This document shows positions 33,686 to 41,822 of a DNA stretch of 64,000 nt, one piece after another (positions within the stretch are counted from its first letter, which is position 1; every line of letters starts with the position of its first letter). The position numbers and the translations under genes are program-made. Source of the DNA: Desulfitobacterium chlororespirans DSM 11544 (GTDB lineage: Bacteria; Bacillota; Desulfitobacteriia; Desulfitobacteriales; Desulfitobacteriaceae); assembly GCF_900143285.1 (NCBI RefSeq), contig NZ_FRDN01000008.1, positions 129,926-193,925 of the forward strand, written 5' to 3'. Under the pieces are notes generated by a model that was given only the letters and a program-made list of their open reading frames with translations, was not told the DNA's origin and made no database searches.

Positions 33686-34140
33686 GCACGAAAGACCTTC
33701 TGACCCCCTTTTCCAATGCAGCCAGCCAAACCTTTAAGCTCTTACTGGATCTGGATGTATCTACGGACTCAAGTCAACCCACAGAAAACTGCGAGGAAAC
33801 TAAAGAACAAGTTAATATTGTCATTGAGATTACGGGAGATCTGGCCGGAGAGGTAATGTACAGCTTTCCTAAGGACACCACTCTGGAAATGGTCAAAATG
33901 ATGAGTGGCATGGAGTTTAATGAAATCGACGACTTTGTGAAATCGGCTTTAGGTGAAATTGCCAATATTATCAGTGGCAATGCCATGACCGGGCTCTCAC
34001 AATCTCAAGTCGTGTGCGATATCCGTCCTCCTAAAATTCTTGAAGGAGGAGCCCTTCCCGCTGGTAAGGAATGTTCTATTTACCGGACCAAAGTCAAGAC
34101 CTCGATTGGGGATGTGGAGCTTAATTTCCGTACGGTTTAA
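33682..34140 (+). CDS. CheX-like chemotaxis phosphatase family protein
   Basis: A 152-residue protein of the CheC/CheX family. The single phosphatase helix has the E-x-x-x-N pattern in SALGEIANIISGNAM, and the strand INIVIEITGDLAGEVMYSF is typical of CheX, which dephosphorylates CheY-like receivers. It is translationally coupled to hemerythrin and upstream of a cyclic-di-GMP type protein, and no che genes are near, so it may serve a receiver elsewhere or have an oxygen-linked role. That role is inference. Confidence 0.8.
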   Translation: MSTKDLLTPFSNAASQTFKLLLDLDVSTDSSQPTENCEETKEQVNIVIEITGDLAGEVMYSFPKDTTLEMVKMMSGMEFNEIDDFVKSALGEIANIISGNAMTGLSQSQVVCDIRPPKILEGGALPAGKECSIYRTKVKTSIGDVELNFRTV

Positions 34141-34160
34141 GACAGCCAGCCCTATGAGTA

Positions 34161-34200
34161 TCAAGCCCTATTCATTGCCAATGAACAGGGCTTGATTTTT
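34161..34200 (+). terminator. Terminator after the hemerythrin-cheX operon
   Basis: TCAAGCCCT and AGGGCTTGA enclose an inner TTCATTG/AATGAA stem and are followed by TTTTT. It separates the operon from the signalling gene 27 bp downstream. Confidence 0.85.
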
Positions 34201-34226
34201 GCTATGTTGAAAATAAGGAGAAACCA

Positions 34227-36386
34227 ATGACCATACATAGTTTGCTTTCAGCATTTTCTTTACTTGCCGCAGTTATTTATATGTCTTTTGGTATTTACAC
34301 ATACAGACAGAGCCCTCAATCCCGCATTCATCAATCTTTTCTCCTTTTATGTCTGAGTTATTCAATTTGGTCTTTTGCCTATGCCTTTGCTTATTTGGCT
34401 CAGGATGCCTTCACCTTTTCCTTTTGGAATAAGCTGGCCGCCTTGGGTTGGTGCAGTTTTAGCGCTCTGATTCTTTACCTTGTTCTGCACATCACCGAAA
34501 GCCCTCTTGTCAAAAACACCGGGGTTAAGTTCATAATCTTTTTGCCTGGTTTTGTTTTTTACGTACTTGCCGTATTCTTTTTTGGCCCGAATCTGGAGAC
34601 TCCTGCCCAAGTGGTCAAATTTTTCTATGCCGGTGACTTTTTGTATAACTTTTCCTATTTGCTTATCGCCATTGCCTTGATGTTTAAGTGGGGGTATGCA
34701 TCTCCCCATATCCGGATTAAAAAACAATCCCGGATCCTCGTCATCACAAGCCTGATCCCATTTTTATTAAACTTGATGACCCAAACCATTTTACCTGCCC
34801 TGCTCCACATTGATTTTCCCGGGATGGGACAACTTTACTCTCTCATCATGATTTTGGGTGTTTTTGTTGTGGTAACCCGTTATAACTTTTTTAAACTTCC
34901 TGAAAGCATCATTATGCAGGAGATTATGAATGAAACGCTGGATATGGTGATTGTGGCGGACCAGGAAGGCCGGATACGGAAGGTATCCAGCCAAATGAAA
35001 GCTTTGCTTGGTTATGATGCAGATGAGGTTATGGACCACACTTTGGGATTTCTTTTTCGGGAAGGGGATCAAGGCAAATTTGACTTGCTCCAAATGAAAA
35101 ACAGGGATCTTAAGTATACGGATATAGAAGTAATCAAGAAGGATCAAGGGACCTTGCCCGTCAATGCAGTATGCAAACAGATTAAGGATAGAAGACTCCA
35201 TGATGTCATAGGTTTTGTGTTCATCTTGCAGGATAGTCGTCTTGTTAACGAACTCAGGCAAAAGAATGAGGAGCTCTTTTGGGAAAAAGAAAGGTATAAA
35301 TTAAGTTTACAATCTGTTAAAGAAAAGCAAGAGAAGATCGAATATTTAAGTTACCATGATCAGCTTACCGGTCTCTATAATCGCAGATTTCTGGAAGAGA
35401 AGCTCACCCGCATTGACTTTAATCAGGATTTGCCCTTGACGATTACGATGGCGGATGTCAACGGGCTAAAGCTTGTCAATGATTCTTTCGGGCATGCTTA
35501 TGGGGATCTGTTGATTCGCAAAGTAGCTGAAGTCATTCAGGAGGGGTGCCGGCAGGATGACGTGGTGGCCAGGATTGGTGGGGACGAGTTTATTATTCTC
35601 ATGCCCAGAACCACTGAACTTGAGGCGCGAAGGGTGATCAAGGGGATTAAAGCCATGGCCTTGCAGGAAAAAATCGGTGCCTTCGAATTGTCCGTCTCTT
35701 TTGGTTACGAAACCATGGAAACTTCCGAAATGACCATTAGTGAACTGTTGAAAAAAGCCGAAGATTATATGTATAAGAACAAGCTGTCGGAAAGCCCCAG
35801 TATTAGAAGCAACACCATTGACACCATTATTAAGACCCTGCATGAAAAGAACAAACGGGAAGAGCAGCATTCTCATAGAGTCTCAGAATTATGCAGGAAA
35901 ACAGCTACCGAACTGGATTGTTCCAATGACGAAATTGAGGAACTTAAGACAGTGGGTCTGCTCCACGACATTGGGAAAATTGTCATTAGTGAAGCCATTT
36001 TAAACAAGCCGGGTAAACTCCAGGATGATGAATGGAAAGAGATTAAGCGTCATCCCGAGATCGGTTACCGTTTGCTGTGTACTATCAAAGAGATGTCGGA
36101 AATGGCAGAGTACGTCCTCGCCCATCATGAACGATGGGATGGCACAGGATATCCTAAAGCTTTAAAGGGGAAAGAAATTCCTCTTCAGGCTAGAATTATA
36201 GCTATTGCCGATTCCTACGATGCCATGATCAGTGAGAGAAGCTATCGCAAAGCTTTGCCTGAAGAAGTGGCCGTAGCAGAATTGATCAAGAATGCAGGAA
36301 CCCAGTTTGATCCCGAACTTGTGAAGGTTTTCGTAGAGAAAGTTCTGGGTAAAAAGATCTATAGCGGGTCCGGATGTGTACATTAA
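34227..36386 (+). CDS. Membrane 7TM-PAS-GGDEF-HD-GYP cyclic-di-GMP signalling protein
   Basis: A 719-residue signalling protein. Seven hydrophobic helices fill residues 1-215 (His-kinase N-terminal 7TM type). A PAS domain (VIVADQEGRIRKVSSQMKAL, about 235-345) and a short coiled coil follow. The GGDEF domain (about 370-540) has an intact RIGGDEF (from Arg449), so cyclic-di-GMP synthesis is possible; the upstream inhibitory RxxD motif is not evident. The HD-GYP domain has HDIGK (His580) and HHERWDGTGYP (His633), all residues needed to hydrolyse cyclic-di-GMP. Both opposing activities thus look intact. It lies behind a terminator, so transcription is likely separate from hemerythrin. Confidence 0.9.
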   Translation: MTIHSLLSAFSLLAAVIYMSFGIYTYRQSPQSRIHQSFLLLCLSYSIWSFAYAFAYLAQDAFTFSFWNKLAALGWCSFSALILYLVLHITESPLVKNTGVKFIIFLPGFVFYVLAVFFFGPNLETPAQVVKFFYAGDFLYNFSYLLIAIALMFKWGYASPHIRIKKQSRILVITSLIPFLLNLMTQTILPALLHIDFPGMGQLYSLIMILGVFVVVTRYNFFKLPESIIMQEIMNETLDMVIVADQEGRIRKVSSQMKALLGYDADEVMDHTLGFLFREGDQGKFDLLQMKNRDLKYTDIEVIKKDQGTLPVNAVCKQIKDRRLHDVIGFVFILQDSRLVNELRQKNEELFWEKERYKLSLQSVKEKQEKIEYLSYHDQLTGLYNRRFLEEKLTRIDFNQDLPLTITMADVNGLKLVNDSFGHAYGDLLIRKVAEVIQEGCRQDDVVARIGGDEFIILMPRTTELEARRVIKGIKAMALQEKIGAFELSVSFGYETMETSEMTISELLKKAEDYMYKNKLSESPSIRSNTIDTIIKTLHEKNKREEQHSHRVSELCRKTATELDCSNDEIEELKTVGLLHDIGKIVISEAILNKPGKLQDDEWKEIKRHPEIGYRLLCTIKEMSEMAEYVLAHHERWDGTGYPKALKGKEIPLQARIIAIADSYDAMISERSYRKALPEEVAVAELIKNAGTQFDPELVKVFVEKVLGKKIYSGSGCVH

Positions 36387-36449
36387 TCCGAAATGGATTC
36401 TTATGTCTCTGGTGGTATCATCGGAGTGTAAAAAGGTGGTTCGGGTCGC

Positions 36450-37016
36450 GTAGCTTTACGCACAACGCGTACTCCATAGCTTCGGGGCTGGTTCACTCGC
36501 TTTCTTAACAGCTACGCCAAACCCCGCTGCTTTCTGCATGTTAACCGTGGCTCCGCTACGTTAAGAAAGCTTCGTTCACCAGACCGCCCCTCCGCTAAAT
36601 CCGTTCGCTTATGTACGTAAAGCTACTGCTTGCGGGCCTTGCGTTAGTTTTTCTTGGGCCTTCTCCAGAGCCTTTCTTGAGCCACGCCGACCTTGCCGCT
36701 CAAAGCGGCGTCGGTAAAGACGGAAAAAACGGCTCAGATCATCTTACGGCTTCCCTTCAGTTCCCCCAACGCCTTGCATGCACAGACCCAGGAAGCGGCC
36801 CAAGGATTTTGATTTACACGAGGGAAGCGAATTTAAGCGAGCGGAAACAAAACTTCGCGAAAAGCACGCAGCGGAGAAAGGTCGGAAACAGGACGTTTCC
36901 AACCGCCCATTGAGCAGGAGCGATTTGGGCGGGCACCTTTCGGAGCGGCGGGCTTTTCGCGTTAGTTTTGTCCGCGCAGCTTATGGAGCGACCGGTGTAA
37001 AGCAAAATCCTGGAGA
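36450..37016 (+). ncRNA. Highly structured intergenic element (candidate ncRNA or dispersed repeat)
   Basis: No credible gene fits here. Three nested complementary pairs occur in order: 36450-36460 with 36616-36626 (GTAGCTTTACG), GGGGCTGGT near 36484 with ACCAG...CCCC near 36580, and 36499-36509 with 36560-36570 (GCTTTCTTAAC). Downstream are local hairpins: GCCGAC-GCCGCT-AGCGGC-GTCGGT (36686-36715), GGAAAC/GTTTCC (36884-36900) and CCGCCC/GGGCGG (36903-36932). The composition is rich in CpG and unlike the flanking DNA. The last 31 nt (36986-37016) recur at 41-72. The orientation is assumed from the direction of the shared end. Whether it acts as RNA, or is a repeat without a product, is unknown. 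Confidence 0.5.
36986..37016 (+). repeat. Short repeat, copy 2 (3' end of structured element)
   Basis: It matches 41-72 except for one base insertion, with the exact block gtgtaaagcaaaatcctg. It forms the right edge of the structured region. Confidence 0.6.
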
Positions 37017-37125
37017 TATAACTTTCGTCTTCTCACCACAAAGCTATTGCCATCAAGATGCAATTTCTGCCAATTCCTATCTAGAACGCCTGGAATAGGG
37101 TATTATAGAGAAGGGGGTGACTCAA

Positions 37126-39588
37126 ATGGCAGATATTTATTTGCATGGGGTTAAAGAAGGGAATCTTAAGGATATTTCTTTAACCCTGCCGAGAAATAAA
37201 TTAGTGATCTTTACAGGCTTGTCGGGTTCAGGAAAAACAACTCTGGCGATCGATGTCCTCTACCAAGAGTGTCAGAGACAGTATTTGGAGGCTATCGGGT
37301 ACCAAGGGATTCATAAACCGAAGCTGGATGAGTTGCGCAATGCCTCTCCAGCCATACGCATCACTCAAAATGAATACCGCAAAAATCCTCGTTCTACAGT
37401 GGGTACGGTAACCAATATCTATACTGAACTGCGGATGATTTATGAGAAGCTTAGTCAACGGACCTGTCCTCATTGCCATAGAGACATCAGAGCGGATCAA
37501 TGCCAGGAGGAACTGGAGAAGAGGGAAGATGAGTTTAAAGTCTATATGTACTGCAATCATTGCGGCTACAAAATGGACAAACTAACCCGGACTTATTTTT
37601 CCTATAACACCCGGGAAGGGGCCTGCCCGACCTGTCAAGGCTTAGGGAAGATACTACAGGTCAATAAGGATAATGTAGTCAATGAAAAGCTGTCGTTGGA
37701 AGCTGGAGCCGTCGATTTTTGGGAGCAAAAATATAAGGACTACCAAATCTCAGTTCTCTACAATGCCTTTCAGCATTATGGTGTTCCTATTGAACCGGAC
37801 ACCCCGGTGAGAGAATTTACTAATGTGCAAAAAGCCATTCTCTTTTACGGCGTGGACAGCGACCAAGTTAAGGAGTTTTTCCCGGATATCCAGGCACCAA
37901 AAACGGTGGGGGGAGGAAGATTCGAAGGAATCTATCCCGTTTTGTGGCGGCGCATCGCTGAAAAAAGCGGTGACTCCAGAGGGTTATCCGCTTACTTTGC
38001 CGAGCAAATCTGCCCGGACTGCGCGGGGGAACGCTTGAATGGGTTAAGCCGCAGTGTGACCGTATTAGGAACCCGCTTACCGGAACTGGCTTCATTATCA
38101 TTAGAGGAGTTGCAGGATTGGCTGATCAAGCTGGAGGATTCGGTAACCGGCACCCATCAAGACCTTGTGGCATCCTATCTTAATGATTTGAAAACAAAGA
38201 TACGAAGGATTGTCAAGGTGGGGTTGGGCTATTTATCTCTGGACCGCCAAACCATGACCTTATCCGGCGGGGAAGCCCAGAGAATTAAATTGGCGGCAAT
38301 TTTAGACTCCACATTGACCGGGATTATCTATATTATGGATGAACCCACTATCGGTCTTCATCCCCAGGATACCCAGGGGATCATCCAGATTCTTAAGGAG
38401 TTAAGGGACTTAGGCAATACCGTCATCGTTATTGAACATGATACGGATGTGATGAGTGCCGCAGATTTCATTGTCGATATAGGTCCGGGTGCAGGGAAAC
38501 TTGGCGGCGAGATTGTCGGCCAGGGCAGCATTGCTGAACTGAAGGAGCAAGGCAGCTCCGTTACCGGCCTTTATCTTAACCAGCCTGTACGGGAAATCCA
38601 CTCTTACCGCAAAGGAACGGGGGAGTTTATCGAAGTCCATCGTGGCGATCTCTATAATCTTAAGAACGTCAATGTAAGATTTCCGGTAGGGTGTTTAATA
38701 AGTGTGACCGGTGTCTCGGGCTCCGGAAAATCCACCTTGGTGTTTGAGGTCTTAGCCAAAGGAAAGTTCAGAAATCAAGGGGATCCCATGAAGCGCAATC
38801 ATGTCACGGGTACTGAACTATTTGAGCAGATTATCACCGTAGAGCAATCTCCCGTTACCCGGATGAAACGCTCTAATGTGGCCACCTATTCCGGTGTCTA
38901 CACAGAAATCAGGAAGATTTTTGGCAATCTAAGTGAGGCGAGAAGGAAGGGAATTACCCCCAGGCACTTTTCCTTCAATAGCCGGGGAGGCCGCTGTGAG
39001 AATTGCGAAGGGCTGGGCTATGTGGTCAGCAATATGTTGTTCTTTGAGGATTTGGAGGTTTCCTGCCCGGTCTGTCATGGCGACCAGTTTCAGGATGAAG
39101 TGCTTTCAGTAAAGTATAAGGGACACAGTATTAAAGATGTCCTGCGCATGTCCGTGGAAGAGACCTTGGCAGTCTTCGCCCTGCATCCCCGGATTACTAA
39201 AGTCCTGGAGCTGCTTAAAGAAGTGGGCTTAGGCTATCTTGAGCTGGGGCAGACTCTGACTACTTTATCCGGCGGTGAAGGGCAACGCCTCAAGCTGGCT
39301 AAGGAACTGATCGGCAACGAGGGAAAGCCGAATCTCTATCTCATTGATGAACCCACAGCAGGACTCCATCCGCTGGATGTAGAGAACTTTCTGGCTCTGC
39401 TGAACCGGATGGTGGATGCCGGGAGCACAGTCATTGTGGTGGAGCATAACCAACAAGTTATGCGGGCATCCGATTGGATTATCGACCTCGGTCCCGAAGG
39501 GGGCCACAAAGGGGGCAGGGTCATGGCGGCTGGAACACCTGAACAGATAAAAAGTGAGCAGGGCTCAGTTACGGGAAGGTTTCTTTGA
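37126..39588 (+). CDS. UvrA-like ABC ATPase, short class lacking the UvrB-binding domain
   Basis: An 820-residue UvrA paralogue. Both ATPase halves are intact: Walker A GLSGSGKTTLAIDVL and GVSGSGKSTLVFEVL, signatures LSGGEAQRIKLA and LSGGEGQRLKLA, Walker B IIYIMDEPTIGLHP and LYLIDEPTAGLHP. Zinc-type CxxC pairs are seen at CPHCHRD, CNHCGY, CPTCQG, CENCEG and CPVCHG. At about 820 residues against 940-960 for UvrA1, it lacks the UvrB-binding insertion, as in the UvrA2/DrrC-like class linked to drug tolerance. The start is ATG 37126 after AAGGGGGTG. It likely acts on DNA without UvrB; the substrate is inferred only from the class. Confidence 0.85.
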   Translation: MADIYLHGVKEGNLKDISLTLPRNKLVIFTGLSGSGKTTLAIDVLYQECQRQYLEAIGYQGIHKPKLDELRNASPAIRITQNEYRKNPRSTVGTVTNIYTELRMIYEKLSQRTCPHCHRDIRADQCQEELEKREDEFKVYMYCNHCGYKMDKLTRTYFSYNTREGACPTCQGLGKILQVNKDNVVNEKLSLEAGAVDFWEQKYKDYQISVLYNAFQHYGVPIEPDTPVREFTNVQKAILFYGVDSDQVKEFFPDIQAPKTVGGGRFEGIYPVLWRRIAEKSGDSRGLSAYFAEQICPDCAGERLNGLSRSVTVLGTRLPELASLSLEELQDWLIKLEDSVTGTHQDLVASYLNDLKTKIRRIVKVGLGYLSLDRQTMTLSGGEAQRIKLAAILDSTLTGIIYIMDEPTIGLHPQDTQGIIQILKELRDLGNTVIVIEHDTDVMSAADFIVDIGPGAGKLGGEIVGQGSIAELKEQGSSVTGLYLNQPVREIHSYRKGTGEFIEVHRGDLYNLKNVNVRFPVGCLISVTGVSGSGKSTLVFEVLAKGKFRNQGDPMKRNHVTGTELFEQIITVEQSPVTRMKRSNVATYSGVYTEIRKIFGNLSEARRKGITPRHFSFNSRGGRCENCEGLGYVVSNMLFFEDLEVSCPVCHGDQFQDEVLSVKYKGHSIKDVLRMSVEETLAVFALHPRITKVLELLKEVGLGYLELGQTLTTLSGGEGQRLKLAKELIGNEGKPNLYLIDEPTAGLHPLDVENFLALLNRMVDAGSTVIVVEHNQQVMRASDWIIDLGPEGGHKGGRVMAAGTPEQIKSEQGSVTGRFL

Positions 39589-39642
39589 GGAAACTAAGTT
39601 CAGCTTTGCTGGAACGATGAAAACTGAAGGGATGTGAGGAAA

Positions 39643-40413
39643 ATGCTCGGAGCTGTCGTTGGCGATATCATTGGTTCTGTCTATGAATTCGCGAATATAA
39701 AGAGTAAGGACTTTCCGCTGTTTTCCTCCCGTTCACGGTTTACGGATGATACTGTATTGACCATGGCCACTATGGATGCACTTATCCATAAGCTGCCTTT
39801 CGGGAAAGCCTATCGGGCCTGGTTTCAGCGGTACCCCCAGGCAGGATATGGGCGGAGTTTCAAAGCCTGGGCCGAGTCCGGTCAGAATGAGCCCTACAAC
39901 AGTTGGGGCAATGGTTCCGCTATGCGGGTCAGCCCCATCGGCTTTTACTATAAAACACTGGATGAAGTGCTGGCGGCAGCCAAGCAGAGTGCCGAAGTCA
40001 CCCATAGTCATCCTGAAGGAATCAAGGGAGCTCAGGCCACGGCAGCGGCTGTATTTCTCGCTAAGCATGGAGAAACAAAAAGTAAGCTGAAAGAGACGGT
40101 TGAGCAGGAGTTCGGTTATAATCTGAATGAACCCTTAGCGAAGATCAGGAATGGGTATACCTTTGATGTCTCCTGCCAAGGCAGTGTACCCCAGGCTATC
40201 CGGGCCTTCCTGGAGTCTGAGAACTTTGAAGATGCCATAAGAAATGCCATATCCATCGGCGGGGACAGTGATACCATCGCTTGCATAACGGGAGCCTTGG
40301 CAGAAGCCTATTATGGTCATGTCCCCGAAGAGATTAAAAAGCAGGCCTTAACTTATCTGGATGATCCGCTCCAGGTCTTATTGAATAACTTTTATGGAGT
40401 TGTTCAAGATTAG
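39643..40413 (+). CDS. ADP-ribosylglycohydrolase family protein
   Basis: A 256-residue ARH-type hydrolase. The binuclear metal site motifs are clear: GAVVGDIIGSVYE, RFTDDTVLTMATMDA, NGSAMRVSPIGF and the late SIGGDSDTIACITGALAEA. Such enzymes remove ADP-ribose from proteins or nucleic acids. GTG 39634 would also be in frame, but ATG 39643 matches the usual N-terminus. It lies 54 bp after the UvrA-like gene, probably cotranscribed, which would link it to DNA damage; the link is inference. Confidence 0.85.
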   Translation: MLGAVVGDIIGSVYEFANIKSKDFPLFSSRSRFTDDTVLTMATMDALIHKLPFGKAYRAWFQRYPQAGYGRSFKAWAESGQNEPYNSWGNGSAMRVSPIGFYYKTLDEVLAAAKQSAEVTHSHPEGIKGAQATAAAVFLAKHGETKSKLKETVEQEFGYNLNEPLAKIRNGYTFDVSCQGSVPQAIRAFLESENFEDAIRNAISIGGDSDTIACITGALAEAYYGHVPEEIKKQALTYLDDPLQVLLNNFYGVVQD

Positions 40414-40430
40414 CCCTTCATCGGTCCAAT

Positions 40431-40462
40431 AAGCCATCCTGAGCTGAGGATGGCTTATTTTG
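40431..40462 (+). terminator. Terminator after the UvrA-like/ADP-ribosylglycohydrolase genes
   Basis: AAGCCATCCT pairs with AGGATGGCTT around GAGCTG and is followed by ATTTTGCT. Confidence 0.75.
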
Positions 40463-40604
40463 CTGTCTCAGAAAAAATAGCTTTAAGCAAGGATAAAAAA
40501 TTATCTATAAAAATCTTGCTTAATTCTATGCAGATAAGATAAAATTAATTGTTTAAAGCCTAATGGTAAAAAATGTATAAGATGAAAGAGTGGAGGAATG
40601 CATA

Positions 40605-41504
40605 TTGGTTGAAGAAGAAGCTATAGTACAAGCCTGTTTAACAAGAAATCATCAAAAGATGAAAATAAGAAGCCTCGTGAAGAGGGCGTTTTTTATAACC
40701 TTCGGAGCGGTTGCAATGGCTTTTGGCCTTGAGGGGATATTGATTCCTAATCATATTATTGATGGAGGAGTTACCGGAGTCTCCATGATGCTTTCCCATT
40801 TAACCCCCATCAAACTCGGGGTATTTTTATTTCTGCTTAACTTACCTTTCTTTTTTCTGGGGTATAAGCAAATTGGCAAGACCTTTGCGGTGAGCATGCT
40901 TTACGGAATTCTCACTTTGGCTGTTTCAACCTTCCTCATGCATGATTTGGCCCCTGTAGTGCATGACGAGATTTTGGCTGTGGTTTTCGGTGGTTTGATG
41001 CTGGGCTTTGGAGTCGGCTTGGTTATCCGTAACGGCGGAGTTCTCGATGGAACGGAGACATTAGCCATTCTTATCGAGAAAAAACTTCCTTTCTCCGTAG
41101 GCGAGATTATCATGATTATCAATGTTATTATTTTCTCCGTGGCTGCCTTTGTCTATGGCCTGGATAACGCCTTATATTCCATGTTAACCTACTATATTGC
41201 TTTTAAGACCATCGATATCGTGGTTAAAGGCTTTGAAGATATGAAGTCCGTTTATATCATCAGTGAATGCAATCAGGTCATCGCCGAAACCATTATGCAA
41301 AGATTAGGCCGTGGAGTGACCTATTTAAAAGGAGAGGGCTCCTTCTCCGGAGACGATAAGAATATCATTTTCTGTGTTTTTACCCGGCTGGAAGAAGCCA
41401 AAATGAAAGATATTATCAGGGAAATCGATCCCTCTGCCTTTGTGATTATCTCAGATGTGGGAGAAGTCAAAGGTGGGAGGTTTAAGAAAAGGGATATCCA
41501 TTAA
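40605..41504 (+). CDS. YitT family membrane protein (DUF161-DUF2179)
   Basis: A 299-residue membrane protein. Five to six helices carry the YitT motifs FGAVAMAFGLEGILIPNHII, DGGVTGVSMMLS, RNGGVLDGTETLAILIEKK and DNALYSMLTYYIAFKTID; a soluble C-terminal DUF2179 domain (KSVYIISE, VTYLKGEGSFSGDDKNI) may bind a nucleotide or ligand. Function is not established. The start is TTG 40605, 8 nt after GTGGAGGA; GTG 40590 overlaps that site and is less likely. Confidence 0.82.
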   Translation: MVEEEAIVQACLTRNHQKMKIRSLVKRAFFITFGAVAMAFGLEGILIPNHIIDGGVTGVSMMLSHLTPIKLGVFLFLLNLPFFFLGYKQIGKTFAVSMLYGILTLAVSTFLMHDLAPVVHDEILAVVFGGLMLGFGVGLVIRNGGVLDGTETLAILIEKKLPFSVGEIIMIINVIIFSVAAFVYGLDNALYSMLTYYIAFKTIDIVVKGFEDMKSVYIISECNQVIAETIMQRLGRGVTYLKGEGSFSGDDKNIIFCVFTRLEEAKMKDIIREIDPSAFVIISDVGEVKGGRFKKRDIH

Positions 41505-41822
41505 TCTTGAGATTGGCAATAAGCTGCACGGAGGTCTAAGCGGCCTTGTGTGTTAAAAGGATAATAAAAAGGCTTAGTCAGCAGGGAATAGTTCTCTGAT
41601 GGCTAAGTCTTATTTTATAAAAAGATTCTATAAAAAGAATGTAACAAGCAGTGTTTACGATCTGAGGATTTTAGTGTATAATAAAAAAATAGGCATAAAA
41701 ATAACATTATAAATACATCTCACATATATCATATCATGGCTTGAGAAGAATGTCAAGATAAACATTTAATGAAAAGTGTTGAAGCAATACACCATGGTCA
41801 CTAGACAGAGGGAGGAATTCTG
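41505..41822. other. Intergenic region before helD
   Basis: A 318-bp gap. It holds an imperfect terminator hairpin for the YitT gene at about 41571-41615 (AAGGCTTAGTCAGC against TCTGATGGCTAAGTC, followed by TTATTTTAT) and an AT-rich stretch, 41640-41775, that should include the helD promoter. Nothing else is recognised. Confidence 0.5.

Noticed and set aside
34141-34226. Cyclic-di-GMP riboswitch before the GGDEF/HD-GYP gene
   Set aside because: The gap is 86 bp and is filled by a terminator.
36611-37098. Two overlapping open frames (36611-36913 and 36778-37098) within the structured element
   Set aside because: Neither has a convincing SD, protein-like composition or a known family; base pairing across the region explains the sequence better.
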